Shown here piece by piece: positions 42,830-50,774 of a DNA stretch of 64,000 bases. Position numbers and translations under genes: made by a program. The notes under the pieces are model-generated. The model worked only from the letters and a program-made list of their open reading frames with translations, had not been told where the DNA came from and made no database searches. The first letter of the stretch is position 1, and each line of letters begins with the position of its first letter. This DNA is from Rhodobacterales bacterium LSUCC0387 (GTDB taxonomy: Bacteria; Pseudomonadota; Alphaproteobacteria; Rhodobacterales; Rhodobacteraceae), in assembly GCA_015689775.1 (NCBI GenBank), contig WVSR01000001.1:1515952-1579951 (forward strand), in the 5' to 3' direction.

Positions 42830-43719
42830 TTCGACTTGCCCCCGCGTGTCCACCGCAATGTACCAAGGATCATCAAAAGAGAGACAAACCCCACCATCAA
42901 CATTGCCAAAACCGATAAGGTCGCCCCCATCGGCGCGTTATTTAAGCGCATGAATTGTGTTTGGATCATATTCGCAATCATTGTGCCATCTGATCCGCCC
43001 ACAAGACGTGGGGTGACGTAATCGCCGATTGTTGGAATAAACACGATCAAAACGGCGGCCAAAACACCCGGCATCGCAAGGGGCAATGTGACACGCAAAA
43101 ATACCATCACACGATTTTCCCCCAAATCGCGCCCCGCCTCATGCAACGAACGATCTATTTTCTCAAGGCTGACGAAAATCGGCAAAATCGCAAATGGTGC
43201 ATAAGCATGCGCCAAGGTGATCACCACGGAATTGGCCGAATAGAGGATCCAGGCTAAAGGCTCGTCTATCACTCCAAGGCCCACCAATGTGCCATTCACA
43301 GGCCCATCATAGGCCAAGATCACCCGCCACAAAAACACGCGGATCAGGTAGCTTGTCCAAAACGGAATTGTGATCAAAAACAGCCACAAGGATTTGCGTT
43401 CTGGGGCCACATAAAAAGACACGAAATAGGCCACGGGAAAGGCCAATACGACAGTGATGACCGTCACCGATAATGATATGCGCAAAGAGCGCGACAACAA
43501 TTCCATATAGAGTGGGTCTGTGAAGGCCTCGCGGTAATTCGACAGGGTGAAGCTGCGATCAATCGTCATGAAATCCTGCGTCCAGAAGGAAAACAAAACA
43601 ATCGCCGCCAAAGGGGCCGCCAGCAGCAAAACTGCATAAATGAATGGGGGCGCGATCAGAACCATTCCTTTGGTCTCATCGCGGCGCAGGAACCTTCCCA
43701 GATCAAAGGATCGGGCCAT
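42826..43719 (-). CDS. potB: Polyamine ABC transporter permease (PotB-like)
   Basis: A 297-residue permease with six hydrophobic segments, beginning with a basic cytoplasmic tail and PPFIYAVLLLAAPLAAIVLF. The EAA loop is EAGRDLGENRVMVFLRVTLPLAMPG near 190. IPTIGDYVTPRLVGGSDGTMIANMI near 225 is the PotB/PotH segment. It heads the leftward transporter operon; no binding-protein gene adjoins it, and the nearest candidate is at 32916-33959. The 200 bases upstream contain a GCGCAAG/CTTGCGC inverted repeat at about 43815-43836. Confidence 0.9.
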   Translation of the reverse strand: MARSFDLGRFLRRDETKGMVLIAPPFIYAVLLLAAPLAAIVLFSFWTQDFMTIDRSFTLSNYREAFTDPLYMELLSRSLRISLSVTVITVVLAFPVAYFVSFYVAPERKSLWLFLITIPFWTSYLIRVFLWRVILAYDGPVNGTLVGLGVIDEPLAWILYSANSVVITLAHAYAPFAILPIFVSLEKIDRSLHEAGRDLGENRVMVFLRVTLPLAMPGVLAAVLIVFIPTIGDYVTPRLVGGSDGTMIANMIQTQFMRLNNAPMGATLSVLAMLMVGFVSLLMILGTLRWTRGGKSK

Positions 43720-43933
43720 TCATATCCCCCAAATTCGCCCCTAACCAGGGGTTCTTAGCATTCGACCTTTAGAAGAAATCAATCTTTGCGCAAGGGATTC
43801 GATGCGTGATGGCGCAAGATCGGGCGCTTGCGCGAACATTCCTCACAGTCGTGCCGCACAATTGCCCGCGCCTAGGCCCTTGCACCAACGCAGGCAAGCC
43901 TGTAGCCCCTTTTTTACCAACACTGACAGGCCG

Positions 43934-44728
43934 ATGATACTATCTATGCCCCAATCCGCACGCGCCCACCTTGATAAGGTCAAAACCTATCTAATCAATT
44001 TGGATCGCGCGCCTGCGCGCTTGGCCAAACTTGACGCGCGGCTTCGGGCGATTGAGCTGCCCTATCAGCGGATCGCGGCGGTGGATGGCAAAATGCTCCA
44101 GTTTCCGCATCCTGATTTCAGCGATTTGGCCTATCGTTTGCTGCATGGCCGCAGACGCGCGCCCGCTGAGGTTGGTTGTTACTTCAGCCATATCAAGGCG
44201 TTGCGCGAATTTCTGAACAGTGATGCAGATCACGCGCTAATCTTAGAAGATGACATAACCTTTGAGCCAGATTTTATGGACATGATGCAGGCGGCAGTCG
44301 CGCGCGCGGACGAATGGGATATTCTGCGCCTCTCCACTGTGAACACAGGCCGCGCCATTCCCTACAGCGGGCTTAGTGGGCGCTATCGTCTGGCCGTAGC
44401 CCTGACCCGAGAAAAAGGTGCAGGTGCCTATATGATCAATCGGCCTGCGGCGAAATGGTTGGTCCGGCAACTGCCCATGCGTTTGGCCTATGACATCGTA
44501 TTTGACCTCGAATATCTTGCAGGGCTGCGAGCTGTTTTCGTCAAACCCCTCCCCTGCGCGCAAATTACCGGAGAGGTGACGCAAATCCAAAATCAAGGAC
44601 CTGATTTCAAATTACCCAAATGGCGGTATTTGACGGTTTTGCCCTATCGCGCATGGCTGGAAATCTCTCGCTTGATTATTCGGCTTTTACAACTACTCCG
44701 TGTATGGGGAAGTAGCCTTTTACGATAA
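43934..44728 (+). CDS. Glycosyltransferase family 25 protein
   Basis: A 264-residue enzyme. The family opening is VKTYLINLDRAPARLAKL near residue 15, with PYQRIAAVDGK near 42, GCYFSHIKALREFL near 75 and the DxD-like metal site ALILEDDITFEPDF near 97. Family 25 enzymes add galactose or similar sugars to lipooligosaccharide or glycans. The ATG at 43934 is chosen, with AGG before it; 43946 is possible. It diverges from the polyamine operon and stands alone. Confidence 0.82.
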   Translation: MILSMPQSARAHLDKVKTYLINLDRAPARLAKLDARLRAIELPYQRIAAVDGKMLQFPHPDFSDLAYRLLHGRRRAPAEVGCYFSHIKALREFLNSDADHALILEDDITFEPDFMDMMQAAVARADEWDILRLSTVNTGRAIPYSGLSGRYRLAVALTREKGAGAYMINRPAAKWLVRQLPMRLAYDIVFDLEYLAGLRAVFVKPLPCAQITGEVTQIQNQGPDFKLPKWRYLTVLPYRAWLEISRLIIRLLQLLRVWGSSLLR

Positions 44729-44917
44729 AATAATCTCAGTAAATGGCAACTTTGATATAAAATCTTTGCATCATATATTTTTTCTGGTATGCCTAAACTC
44801 AACCTTAAGCTGTTTGCTGTCATCCATAACTTAACAAACATGACGGATGCTATCATTACCCTACAGCGCGCAATCCAACTTGATCGCGCTCATAGTAGGG
44901 ACCGATCAAAAACACAA

Positions 44918-44948
44918 AGAAAAAGGCCACCAAAACGGGTGGCCTTTC
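44918..44948 (-). terminator. Rho-independent terminator after rpsI
   Basis: Read leftward: a 9-bp stem AAGGCCACC/GGTGGCCTT with a 6-base loop and a TTTCTTTG tail, 28 bases after the rpsI stop codon. Confidence 0.88.
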
Positions 44949-44975
44949 TGTGAGCTTGAAGATTGCTGATCCAGA

Positions 44976-45485
44976 TTAACGCTTCGAGAACTGGAAGCTG
45001 CGGCGCGCTTTGCGCTTACCGAATTTCTTACGCTCCACAACGCGGCTGTCGCGGGTCAGGAAGCCTGCCGCCTTCAGCGCGCCGCGCAAGGAGGGATCAT
45101 AAAGCTGCAGCGCCTTAGAGATGCCATGCTTCACCGCGCCGGCCTGACCTGACAAGCCACCGCCTTTGACAGTTGCCATCACATCAAACTGATCTTCTAC
45201 GCCTGCCACAGAGAAAGGCTGACGCAGGATCATCTGCAAAACAGGACGGGCAAAGTATGTTTTGATTTCTTTGCCGTTCACGGTGACCTTGCCAGAGCCT
45301 GGCTTGATCCAGACGCGGGCAACCGCATCTTTTCGCTTACCCGTTGCATAAGAGCGGCCAAGCGCATCGCGCACAGGCTCGCGGGGGGATGCATCCAAGG
45401 AAATGGATGTCGCACCTGTGGCGGGGGCAGAGCCCTCAGCCACGGCGCCTTTCAGCTCATCGAGCGAAGAGAGTGTCTCGGCCAT
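44976..45485 (-). CDS. rpsI: 30S ribosomal protein S9
   Basis: A 169-residue protein. The S9 core begins [30 protein letters not shown] near residue 42. The signature [19 protein letters not shown] lies near 108 and the C-terminus is the tRNA-contacting [18 protein letters not shown]. The 40-residue acidic N-terminal extension is normal in Rhodobacterales. It follows rplM by 3 bp, as in most bacteria. Confidence 0.97.
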   Translation of the reverse strand: MAETLSSLDELKGAVAEGSAPATGATSISLDASPREPVRDALGRSYATGKRKDAVARVWIKPGSGKVTVNGKEIKTYFARPVLQMILRQPFSVAGVEDQFDVMATVKGGGLSGQAGAVKHGISKALQLYDPSLRGALKAAGFLTRDSRVVERKKFGKRKARRSFQFSKR

Positions 45486-45488
45486 GGT

Positions 45489-45947
45489 TTAGCTCCGCGT
45501 GTTCTTTTTGTTCATGGACTTTACATCCAGAACTGTGGGGTTTTGTGCCTCATGCGGGTGCGCTGCACCTGCATAGACGCGCAGATTAGTCATCTGGCGG
45601 CGCGACAGTGGGCCACCAGGAAGCATGCGCTTGACCGCCTGCATCACAACGCGCTCAGGATGCGCACCTTCTAGGATCTGGCCAGTGGTGCGGCTCTTGA
45701 TCCCACCGGGATAGCCTGTGTGCCAATAGTTTGGCTTGTTGCGCTTGTTGCCAGTCACCTGCACTTTTTCAGCGTTGATGACGATGACATTGTCGCCCAT
45801 ATCCATATGGGGCGTGAAGGACGGCTTGTGCTTGCCGCGCAGCCGCATGGCGATGATCGAGGCAAGACGACCGAGAACAACGCCCTCAGCGTCAATCACG
45901 ATCCATGACTTGTCGATATCCGCAGGAGTTGCGGTAAAGGTTTTCAT
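45489..45947 (-). CDS. rplM: 50S ribosomal protein L13
   Basis: A 152-residue protein of standard length starting [22 protein letters not shown] at 45947. [38 protein letters not shown] lies in the first half, and [30 protein letters not shown] near 95 is the L13 signature. A GGAACG ribosome site precedes the ATG. It is co-transcribed with rpsI; a sigma-70-type promoter is visible 74 bases upstream. Confidence 0.97.
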   Translation of the reverse strand: MKTFTATPADIDKSWIVIDAEGVVLGRLASIIAMRLRGKHKPSFTPHMDMGDNVIVINAEKVQVTGNKRNKPNYWHTGYPGGIKSRTTGQILEGAHPERVVMQAVKRMLPGGPLSRRQMTNLRVYAGAAHPHEAQNPTVLDVKSMNKKNTRS

Positions 45948-46020
45948 GTATACGTTCCTTGGTCTTAAATTTTGACCGAAAAAAGAGGCCGCCTGTGCGA
46001 CCCCCGTTAAAGATGGCAGG

Positions 46021-46049
46021 CTTATGCGGCAGAGACGGGGTAAGGTCAA
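46021..46049 (-). promoter_or_regulatory. Promoter of rplM-rpsI
   Basis: Read leftward: -35 TTGACC (46049-46044), 17-base spacer, -10 CATAAG (46026-46021). Transcription would start about 67 bases before the rplM ATG. TTGAC boxes with 17-base spacing are the standard housekeeping pattern. Confidence 0.6.
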
Positions 46050-46116
46050 GCCTTTTTAGCGCGCCTAAATTATGATTAATTACTGAAAATCAATTACTTG
46101 GTTATGGGGTTATATT

Positions 46117-47304
46117 TTACCCCACAATTTCTTTCTCCAAAACCCGCAAAACTGCCTCTGCCGCGCGGGCCTTTGGGTCGCGATCCCCTGCCCCAAGCCG
46201 CGCCATCGTCACTTCGGCGGCTTGGATTTGATCGTTGCGCGCGGTCTGATCGCTCACCAACGGCTTAAGCGCCGCCAAAACAGGCGCAGGTTCAAAGTCC
46301 TTCCCCAAAAATTCGGGGATATGGCGGGTTTCGCTGACCAAATTGACCAAAGTGACCGTGTCAATTTTCAACATCCACCGCATCAAAACTCGTGACAGCG
46401 GCGCCATATCATAAGCAATCACCATCGGGGTTTTTGCGGCAGCCAATTCCAAGGACACTGTCCCCGAAGCCGCAAGCGCCAGATCCGCCGCCCCAAAAAC
46501 GCAGGATTTTTGATGTGGATAGTCCGCGCCCGCGGCACGCGGGTCGAGCAGGTGCGCCCTTGGCCCAAGATCCCAAGCGGCCATCATCTGCGCGACATCA
46601 TCGGCAATGGCGGGGGCCGCAGGCAAAACGAGATGGGCGCGTGGATGCGCATGCAAGAACCCGCGCGCAACCTGCCCTAATCGGGGGCCAAGCCGCACAA
46701 TTTCGCCCCGCCGCGAACCAGGCAGCAGCAAGAGCAAGGGATCCCCTGCCCCAACACCAAGGCCCGCGCGATAGGCGCTGCAGTCCTCGGGCGCGGCTTG
46801 CGGCATCTGCGCGACTGGATGCCCCACGAAATCACAGCCCATCCCCACAGCCTGCATCAATGGCGGCTCAAACGGAAACAGCGCCAGCACATGGTCAACA
46901 AAGCGTGCCATTTTACGCGCACGCCCCGCCCGCCATGCCCAGACAGTTGGGGCGACATAATGGATCACAGGAAGCTTTGCTGCGCGTTTCTTCACCTGCT
47001 TTGCCACGCGCAAGCAAAAATCAGGGCTATCAATGGTGATGAGCGCATCAATCTGCCCCTCAATCACCGCATTGGCCGCCTGGTCGCGGCGCTTGAACAA
47101 ATGCCGAAGGCGCGGCAGAACCTCGGCCAGCCCCATGACCGACAGATCAGACATGGGAAAGAGGCTGTTTAGCCCTTCGGCCTGCATCAACGGGCCACCA
47201 ATGCCAGAGAATTCAATGTCAGAACGCGCGGCCTTCAACCCCGCCATCAGGCTGGCCCCAAGCGCATCGCCCGAAGGTTCGCCCGCAATGAGAAACAGTT
47301 TCAC
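46117..47304 (-). CDS. lpxB: Lipid-A-disaccharide synthase
   Basis: A 395-residue glycosyltransferase that joins UDP-diacylglucosamine and lipid X in lipid A synthesis. KLFLIAGEPSGDALGASLMAGL starts at residue 2, with FSGIGGPLMQAEGL, VIHYVAPTVWAWRAGRARKM near 120 and LLLLPGSRRGEIVRLGP near 190. The GTG at 47304 overlaps the lpxI stop as GTGA and gives the family's usual N-terminus. It is the last of the fabZ-lpxA-lpxI-lpxB run. Confidence 0.94.
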   Translation of the reverse strand: MKLFLIAGEPSGDALGASLMAGLKAARSDIEFSGIGGPLMQAEGLNSLFPMSDLSVMGLAEVLPRLRHLFKRRDQAANAVIEGQIDALITIDSPDFCLRVAKQVKKRAAKLPVIHYVAPTVWAWRAGRARKMARFVDHVLALFPFEPPLMQAVGMGCDFVGHPVAQMPQAAPEDCSAYRAGLGVGAGDPLLLLLPGSRRGEIVRLGPRLGQVARGFLHAHPRAHLVLPAAPAIADDVAQMMAAWDLGPRAHLLDPRAAGADYPHQKSCVFGAADLALAASGTVSLELAAAKTPMVIAYDMAPLSRVLMRWMLKIDTVTLVNLVSETRHIPEFLGKDFEPAPVLAALKPLVSDQTARNDQIQAAEVTMARLGAGDRDPKARAAEAVLRVLEKEIVG

Positions 47305-48086
47305 GGCGCGGCCCATAGGGTGATGCCCGCCGATGCCGCGCGGGCGAGAACCTCGGCCCGCTCAAGGATCAGCGCGCCACCCGCCTGCACCACCAAGCCC
47401 GACAGCCCCGCCTTTTGCATCATCGCAATCGTCTGCGGGCCAATTCCGGGCATATCAACGCGCAAATCCTGCCCTGCCTTAGGGCGCTTCATCAGAACAC
47501 CCCCCGAATTGGGGCAGGTCTGCGCCACGAATTCTAGCATCGCATCTGTGCCAGGTAGGGTTTCAATCGCAAGAACTTGGCCCTTTGCAACCACGGCACC
47601 TTGGCCGACATCTAGGGGCGCAAGCGCCGCCAAAACGGCGGCAGCGCGATGTGCATCGGCGTGCAAAGCCGCGCTGACCTCGCCCACCATAACGCCCTCG
47701 GACGCCAAAAGATCGGGGCGGATGTTATGTGGGGCGCAAATGGTGAATCCCTGCTCCTCCAACAGCGCGATCACGGCGCGCAACAGCCCGTCATCCCCCT
47801 GCTGCAAGGCCGCCATAAGGCGCGGCATCAGAGCGGCTGTGCCCGCATCAAGCGCAGTGGGGTCAAACACGGGGCGGCGCATTGCGCCTGCAAGGCACAG
47901 TTCCGTCACGCCCTCGGATTTTAGACGCGCAAACAGGGAGGCCAATTGCTCAAACCGCGCCTCAATCTGCTGCGGTGCGCGGGCATCCACGGGCGTGCCG
48001 TGGAAGGTGACCAATATCGCGTCCCCCGCCTCAAGCAGCGATTGCGGAAGGGCACCCCCACCTGCCAAGATTGCGCGTTTTGGCAT
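47301..48086 (-). CDS. lpxI: UDP-2,3-diacylglucosamine pyrophosphatase LpxI
   Basis: A 261-residue enzyme that hydrolyses UDP-2,3-diacylglucosamine to lipid X; alphaproteobacteria use LpxI instead of LpxH. It begins KRAILAGGGALPQSLLEAG, with LCLAGAMRRPVFDPTALD near 75 and DVGQGAVVAKGQVLAIETLPGTDAML near 165. KRPKAGQDLRVDMPGIGPQTI near 205 is the catalytic-domain signature. The ATG at 48086 is preferred to a TTG 15 bases before it. It is coupled to lpxB by a 4-base overlap. Confidence 0.93.
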   Translation of the reverse strand: MPKRAILAGGGALPQSLLEAGDAILVTFHGTPVDARAPQQIEARFEQLASLFARLKSEGVTELCLAGAMRRPVFDPTALDAGTAALMPRLMAALQQGDDGLLRAVIALLEEQGFTICAPHNIRPDLLASEGVMVGEVSAALHADAHRAAAVLAALAPLDVGQGAVVAKGQVLAIETLPGTDAMLEFVAQTCPNSGGVLMKRPKAGQDLRVDMPGIGPQTIAMMQKAGLSGLVVQAGGALILERAEVLARAASAGITLWAAP

Positions 48087-48097
48087 GATCCCCCCGT

Positions 48098-48898
48098 TCA
48101 ACCCGGCGTTAAGAATGACCGATCCGAGCCTTTTAGCACAAAATCCACCACATCCCGCACATATTGGGAATTTGGTGCCTCTTCTGATAGACGGCGCGCG
48201 CGTTCCTGAAATGCACCCTCGCCTTGCGCTAAGGCCTGATAGGCGGCGCGCAACGCATTGATATCTTCCTTGGCCACGCCGCGGCGTTTTAGGCCCACCA
48301 AATTCAGACCATCCAAGGCACCGCGCGGGCCTTGCACAAGGCCATAGGGAATAACATCATTGGTCACCATCGTGACCGCGCCGATGATGGCCCCACGCCC
48401 GATGCGCACAAATTGGTGGATGCCCGAAAGCCCGCCGATGATCACGCCATCCTCAATGATGCAATGGCCTGCAATAGCGGATTGGTTGGCCACCACAACA
48501 TGGTTGCCCACGATTGCGTCATGGCCAACATGCGCGCCTGTCATAAAGAGATTATCATCACCAACACGGGTGACCCCGCCCCCGCCATCTGTGCCCGTAT
48601 TCATGGTCACACCTTCGCGGATACGGTTGCGTTTGCCTACAATCAGCTGCGTCTTTTCACCCGCATATTTCAAATCCTGCGGAATATCGCCGATATTCGC
48701 GAAGGGGAAAATCACGGTTTCTGCGCCAATTTCAGTCAATCCTGTGACCACGGCGTGGGATTTAAGCACCACCCCCTCATGCAAGGTCACCTCAGGGCCA
48801 ACATGGCAAAACGGGCCAATATGACAGCCCGCAGCGATATTTGCCCCGCTTTCAACGACAGCCGATGGATGGATCGAGGCCGAAGGATCAATCGCCAT
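48098..48898 (-). CDS. lpxA: UDP-N-acetylglucosamine acyltransferase
   Basis: A 266-residue left-handed beta-helix protein. Hexapeptide repeats fill residues 5-185: IHPSAVVESGANIAAGCHIGPFCHVGP, then VNMNTG-type REGVTMNTGTDGGGG, and GAHVGHDAIVGNHVVVANQ near 120 with the catalytic histidine in AHVGHDA. It attaches a 3-hydroxyacyl chain to UDP-GlcNAc, the first step of lipid A. Its start overlaps the fabZ stop by one base. Confidence 0.95.
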   Translation of the reverse strand: MAIDPSASIHPSAVVESGANIAAGCHIGPFCHVGPEVTLHEGVVLKSHAVVTGLTEIGAETVIFPFANIGDIPQDLKYAGEKTQLIVGKRNRIREGVTMNTGTDGGGGVTRVGDDNLFMTGAHVGHDAIVGNHVVVANQSAIAGHCIIEDGVIIGGLSGIHQFVRIGRGAIIGAVTMVTNDVIPYGLVQGPRGALDGLNLVGLKRRGVAKEDINALRAAYQALAQGEGAFQERARRLSEEAPNSQYVRDVVDFVLKGSDRSFLTPG

Positions 48899-49380
48899 TA
48901 CGCCGCCCCACCCGTGGCACCCTCAAGATCCATCATCGCGGTAAATTCAGCCTCGGCTGCCATTTCCCCCTCGACAGTGGCCTGCCCCTTAAAGCGCCAA
49001 ACCTTACCACCGGGTTTGCCGCGTGTGGTTTCGATTTTCAACTCGAGCACATCGCCCGGCACAACCTTGCGGCGGAATTTGCAGGCATCGATACCCATGA
49101 AATACACAAGCAAATTGCGATCAGCCATATCCATAGCGGCCCCAACCATCACCGCGGCGGTTTGCGCCATCGCCTCAATGATTGTGACGCCGGGCATAAT
49201 AGGGGCGGATGGGAAGTGACCCTGAAAATGAGGCTCATTAAAGGTGACATTCTTGATGCCCGTGGCCGAGTGATACCCTTCGATATCGCGCACGCGGTCA
49301 ATCAATAAAAAAGGATAGCGATGCGGAATAATCCGCTGGATCAGATGAATATCTGCCTCTTTCGGCGTCTCGCCCGTCAT
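48898..49380 (-). CDS. fabZ: 3-hydroxyacyl-ACP dehydratase FabZ
   Basis: A 160-residue hotdog-fold enzyme. [17 protein letters not shown] near residue 13 contains the catalytic histidine. [25 protein letters not shown] near 53 contains the catalytic glutamate. It dehydrates 3-hydroxyacyl-ACP in fatty acid synthesis. It heads the fabZ-lpxA-lpxI-lpxB cluster. In many proteobacteria lpxD comes directly before fabZ; here it is 6.5 kb away. Confidence 0.95.
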   Translation of the reverse strand: MTGETPKEADIHLIQRIIPHRYPFLLIDRVRDIEGYHSATGIKNVTFNEPHFQGHFPSAPIMPGVTIIEAMAQTAAVMVGAAMDMADRNLLVYFMGIDACKFRRKVVPGDVLELKIETTRGKPGGKVWRFKGQATVEGEMAAEAEFTAMMDLEGATGGAA

Positions 49381-49493
49381 TTTGGTCTTCCTTTATCAAA
49401 TTCCGCCTTGCGTGGGTGGGAAGATCACATCCCCCCGCGGCCTTGCATCCCTAGCACTTTGGCGCCCCTTGGGGCAAGCCTGCGCAAGCGGCC

Positions 49494-50270
49494 TTAGCGC
49501 CCTTCAAATGTGGGTTTGCGCTTATCGTTAAAGGCCAAAACACCTTCCTTGAAATCGCGCGTGCGGCTGAGCGCGCCTTGATGCGCGGCTTCTTGCAACA
49601 TTTGCGCCTCAAGCCCCTGTTGCGCAGAGGCGCGCAGTGCAGATTTTATCTTGCTATAGGCCTGTGTGGGGCCGCTGGCCAAATGTGCGGAGCGGGCGCG
49701 CCATGTGGCGTCAAATTCGGCCTCACTGGTGGTCTGCCAAATCATCCCCATTGCTTCGGCCTCCCGCGCGGTGACAGGCTCGCCAAAAAGTGCTGCCCCC
49801 ATGGCACGGGCCTGCCCCACGAGGCGGGGCAAAACCCAAGTTGCCCCCGCATCAGGCATGAGGCCGATTTGTGCAAAAGCTTGGATAAATCGTGCATTTT
49901 CGGCGGCAATGACGACATCACAGATCAAGGCAAGGCTTGCACCCGCCCCCGCCGCCACGCCATTGACCGCCGCAATCACAGGGATCGGGCAATCGGCAAT
50001 CGCCGAGATCAGCGGCATGTATTCATCCCGCAAAACCCGCTCAAGATTGAGATCAGCCACACGGCCCGCATCGCCCAGATCCTGTCCCGCGCAAAAGGCG
50101 CGACCTGCGCCTGTGATCACCAAAACCCGCGCAGAGGCCCCCGCCTGCCCTATCGCATAGGTCAATTCGGCCCGCATCTGCGTGTCGAGCGCATTTAAGA
50201 CATCGGGTCGATTGAGCGTAATCACCGCAATGCCATCATCCAATTCATAGAGAATCCGCTCATAGTTCAT
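49494..50270 (-). CDS. Enoyl-CoA hydratase/isomerase family protein
   Basis: A 258-residue crotonase-fold protein. ITLNRPDVLNALDTQM is near residue 17 and ITGAGRAFCAGQDLGDAG near 52. VIAAVNGVAAGAGASLALICDVVIAAENARF near 100 is the oxyanion-hole region. GLMPDAGATWVLPRLVG near 137 resembles PaaG-type phenylacetate isomerases, with aspartate rather than glutamate at the second acidic position. It could isomerise ring-epoxy or hydrate enoyl-CoA. It lies between ccmH and fabZ without apparent connection to them. Confidence 0.85.
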   Translation of the reverse strand: MNYERILYELDDGIAVITLNRPDVLNALDTQMRAELTYAIGQAGASARVLVITGAGRAFCAGQDLGDAGRVADLNLERVLRDEYMPLISAIADCPIPVIAAVNGVAAGAGASLALICDVVIAAENARFIQAFAQIGLMPDAGATWVLPRLVGQARAMGAALFGEPVTAREAEAMGMIWQTTSEAEFDATWRARSAHLASGPTQAYSKIKSALRASAQQGLEAQMLQEAAHQGALSRTRDFKEGVLAFNDKRKPTFEGR

Positions 50271-50303
50271 GATCGCCTCAATCTGGGTTTGGAAGTCTCA
50301 ACT

Positions 50304-50774
50304 TTATTTGTCGCCAAGAATACGCGCAAGCGTGGCCTGCTCTTCCGGGGTTAGCTCTGCTTCGGTAGGGTTAGTGCTGCGCACCCGCGTGCGGATAAAG
50401 GCAAAGGCCACACCAAAGCCCAACAAAAGCAAGGCAGGTCCTGCCAGCCAAAGCGCTAGATTACTGCCCGACATAGGCGGGCGCATCAGCACATATTCAC
50501 CATATCGATCCACCACTTCTGCGATGACCTGCTCGTTGCTATCGCCCATCATGATCCGTTCGCGCACAAAAATGCGCAGATCGCGGGCGACTATTGCGTT
50601 GCTTTCGTCAATCGATTCATTGCGACACACCACGCAGCGCAGATCGGCTGAAATCTCACGCGCCCGCGCCTCAAAGGAAGGATCAGGCAAAACCTCATCG
50701 GGCTGCACAGCAAGCGCGGGGGTCGAGATCAACCACAATGCGGCAAGCGCAGCTTTTGCGAAGGCCCGCGTCAT
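50304..50774 (-). CDS. ccmH: Cytochrome c-type biogenesis protein CcmH
   Basis: A 156-residue membrane-anchored thioredox protein. A signal peptide ends near TPALAVQ. The active-site motif reads LRCVVCRNESIDESNA near 45, where the usual form is LRCxxCQNxSI; arginine replaces glutamine. A transmembrane anchor LALWLAGPALLLLGFGVAFAFI follows near 108. It reduces apocytochrome c heme-binding cysteines in the periplasm. It overlaps ccmF by 4 bases. Confidence 0.92.
   Translation of the reverse strand: MTRAFAKAALAALWLISTPALAVQPDEVLPDPSFEARAREISADLRCVVCRNESIDESNAIVARDLRIFVRERIMMGDSNEQVIAEVVDRYGEYVLMRPPMSGSNLALWLAGPALLLLGFGVAFAFIRTRVRSTNPTEAELTPEEQATLARILGDK

Noticed and set aside
47320..49219. Rightward frames of about 300 codons over lpxI, lpxA and fabZ
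   Set aside because: Antisense shadows rich in proline and arginine; the leftward lpx genes are certain.
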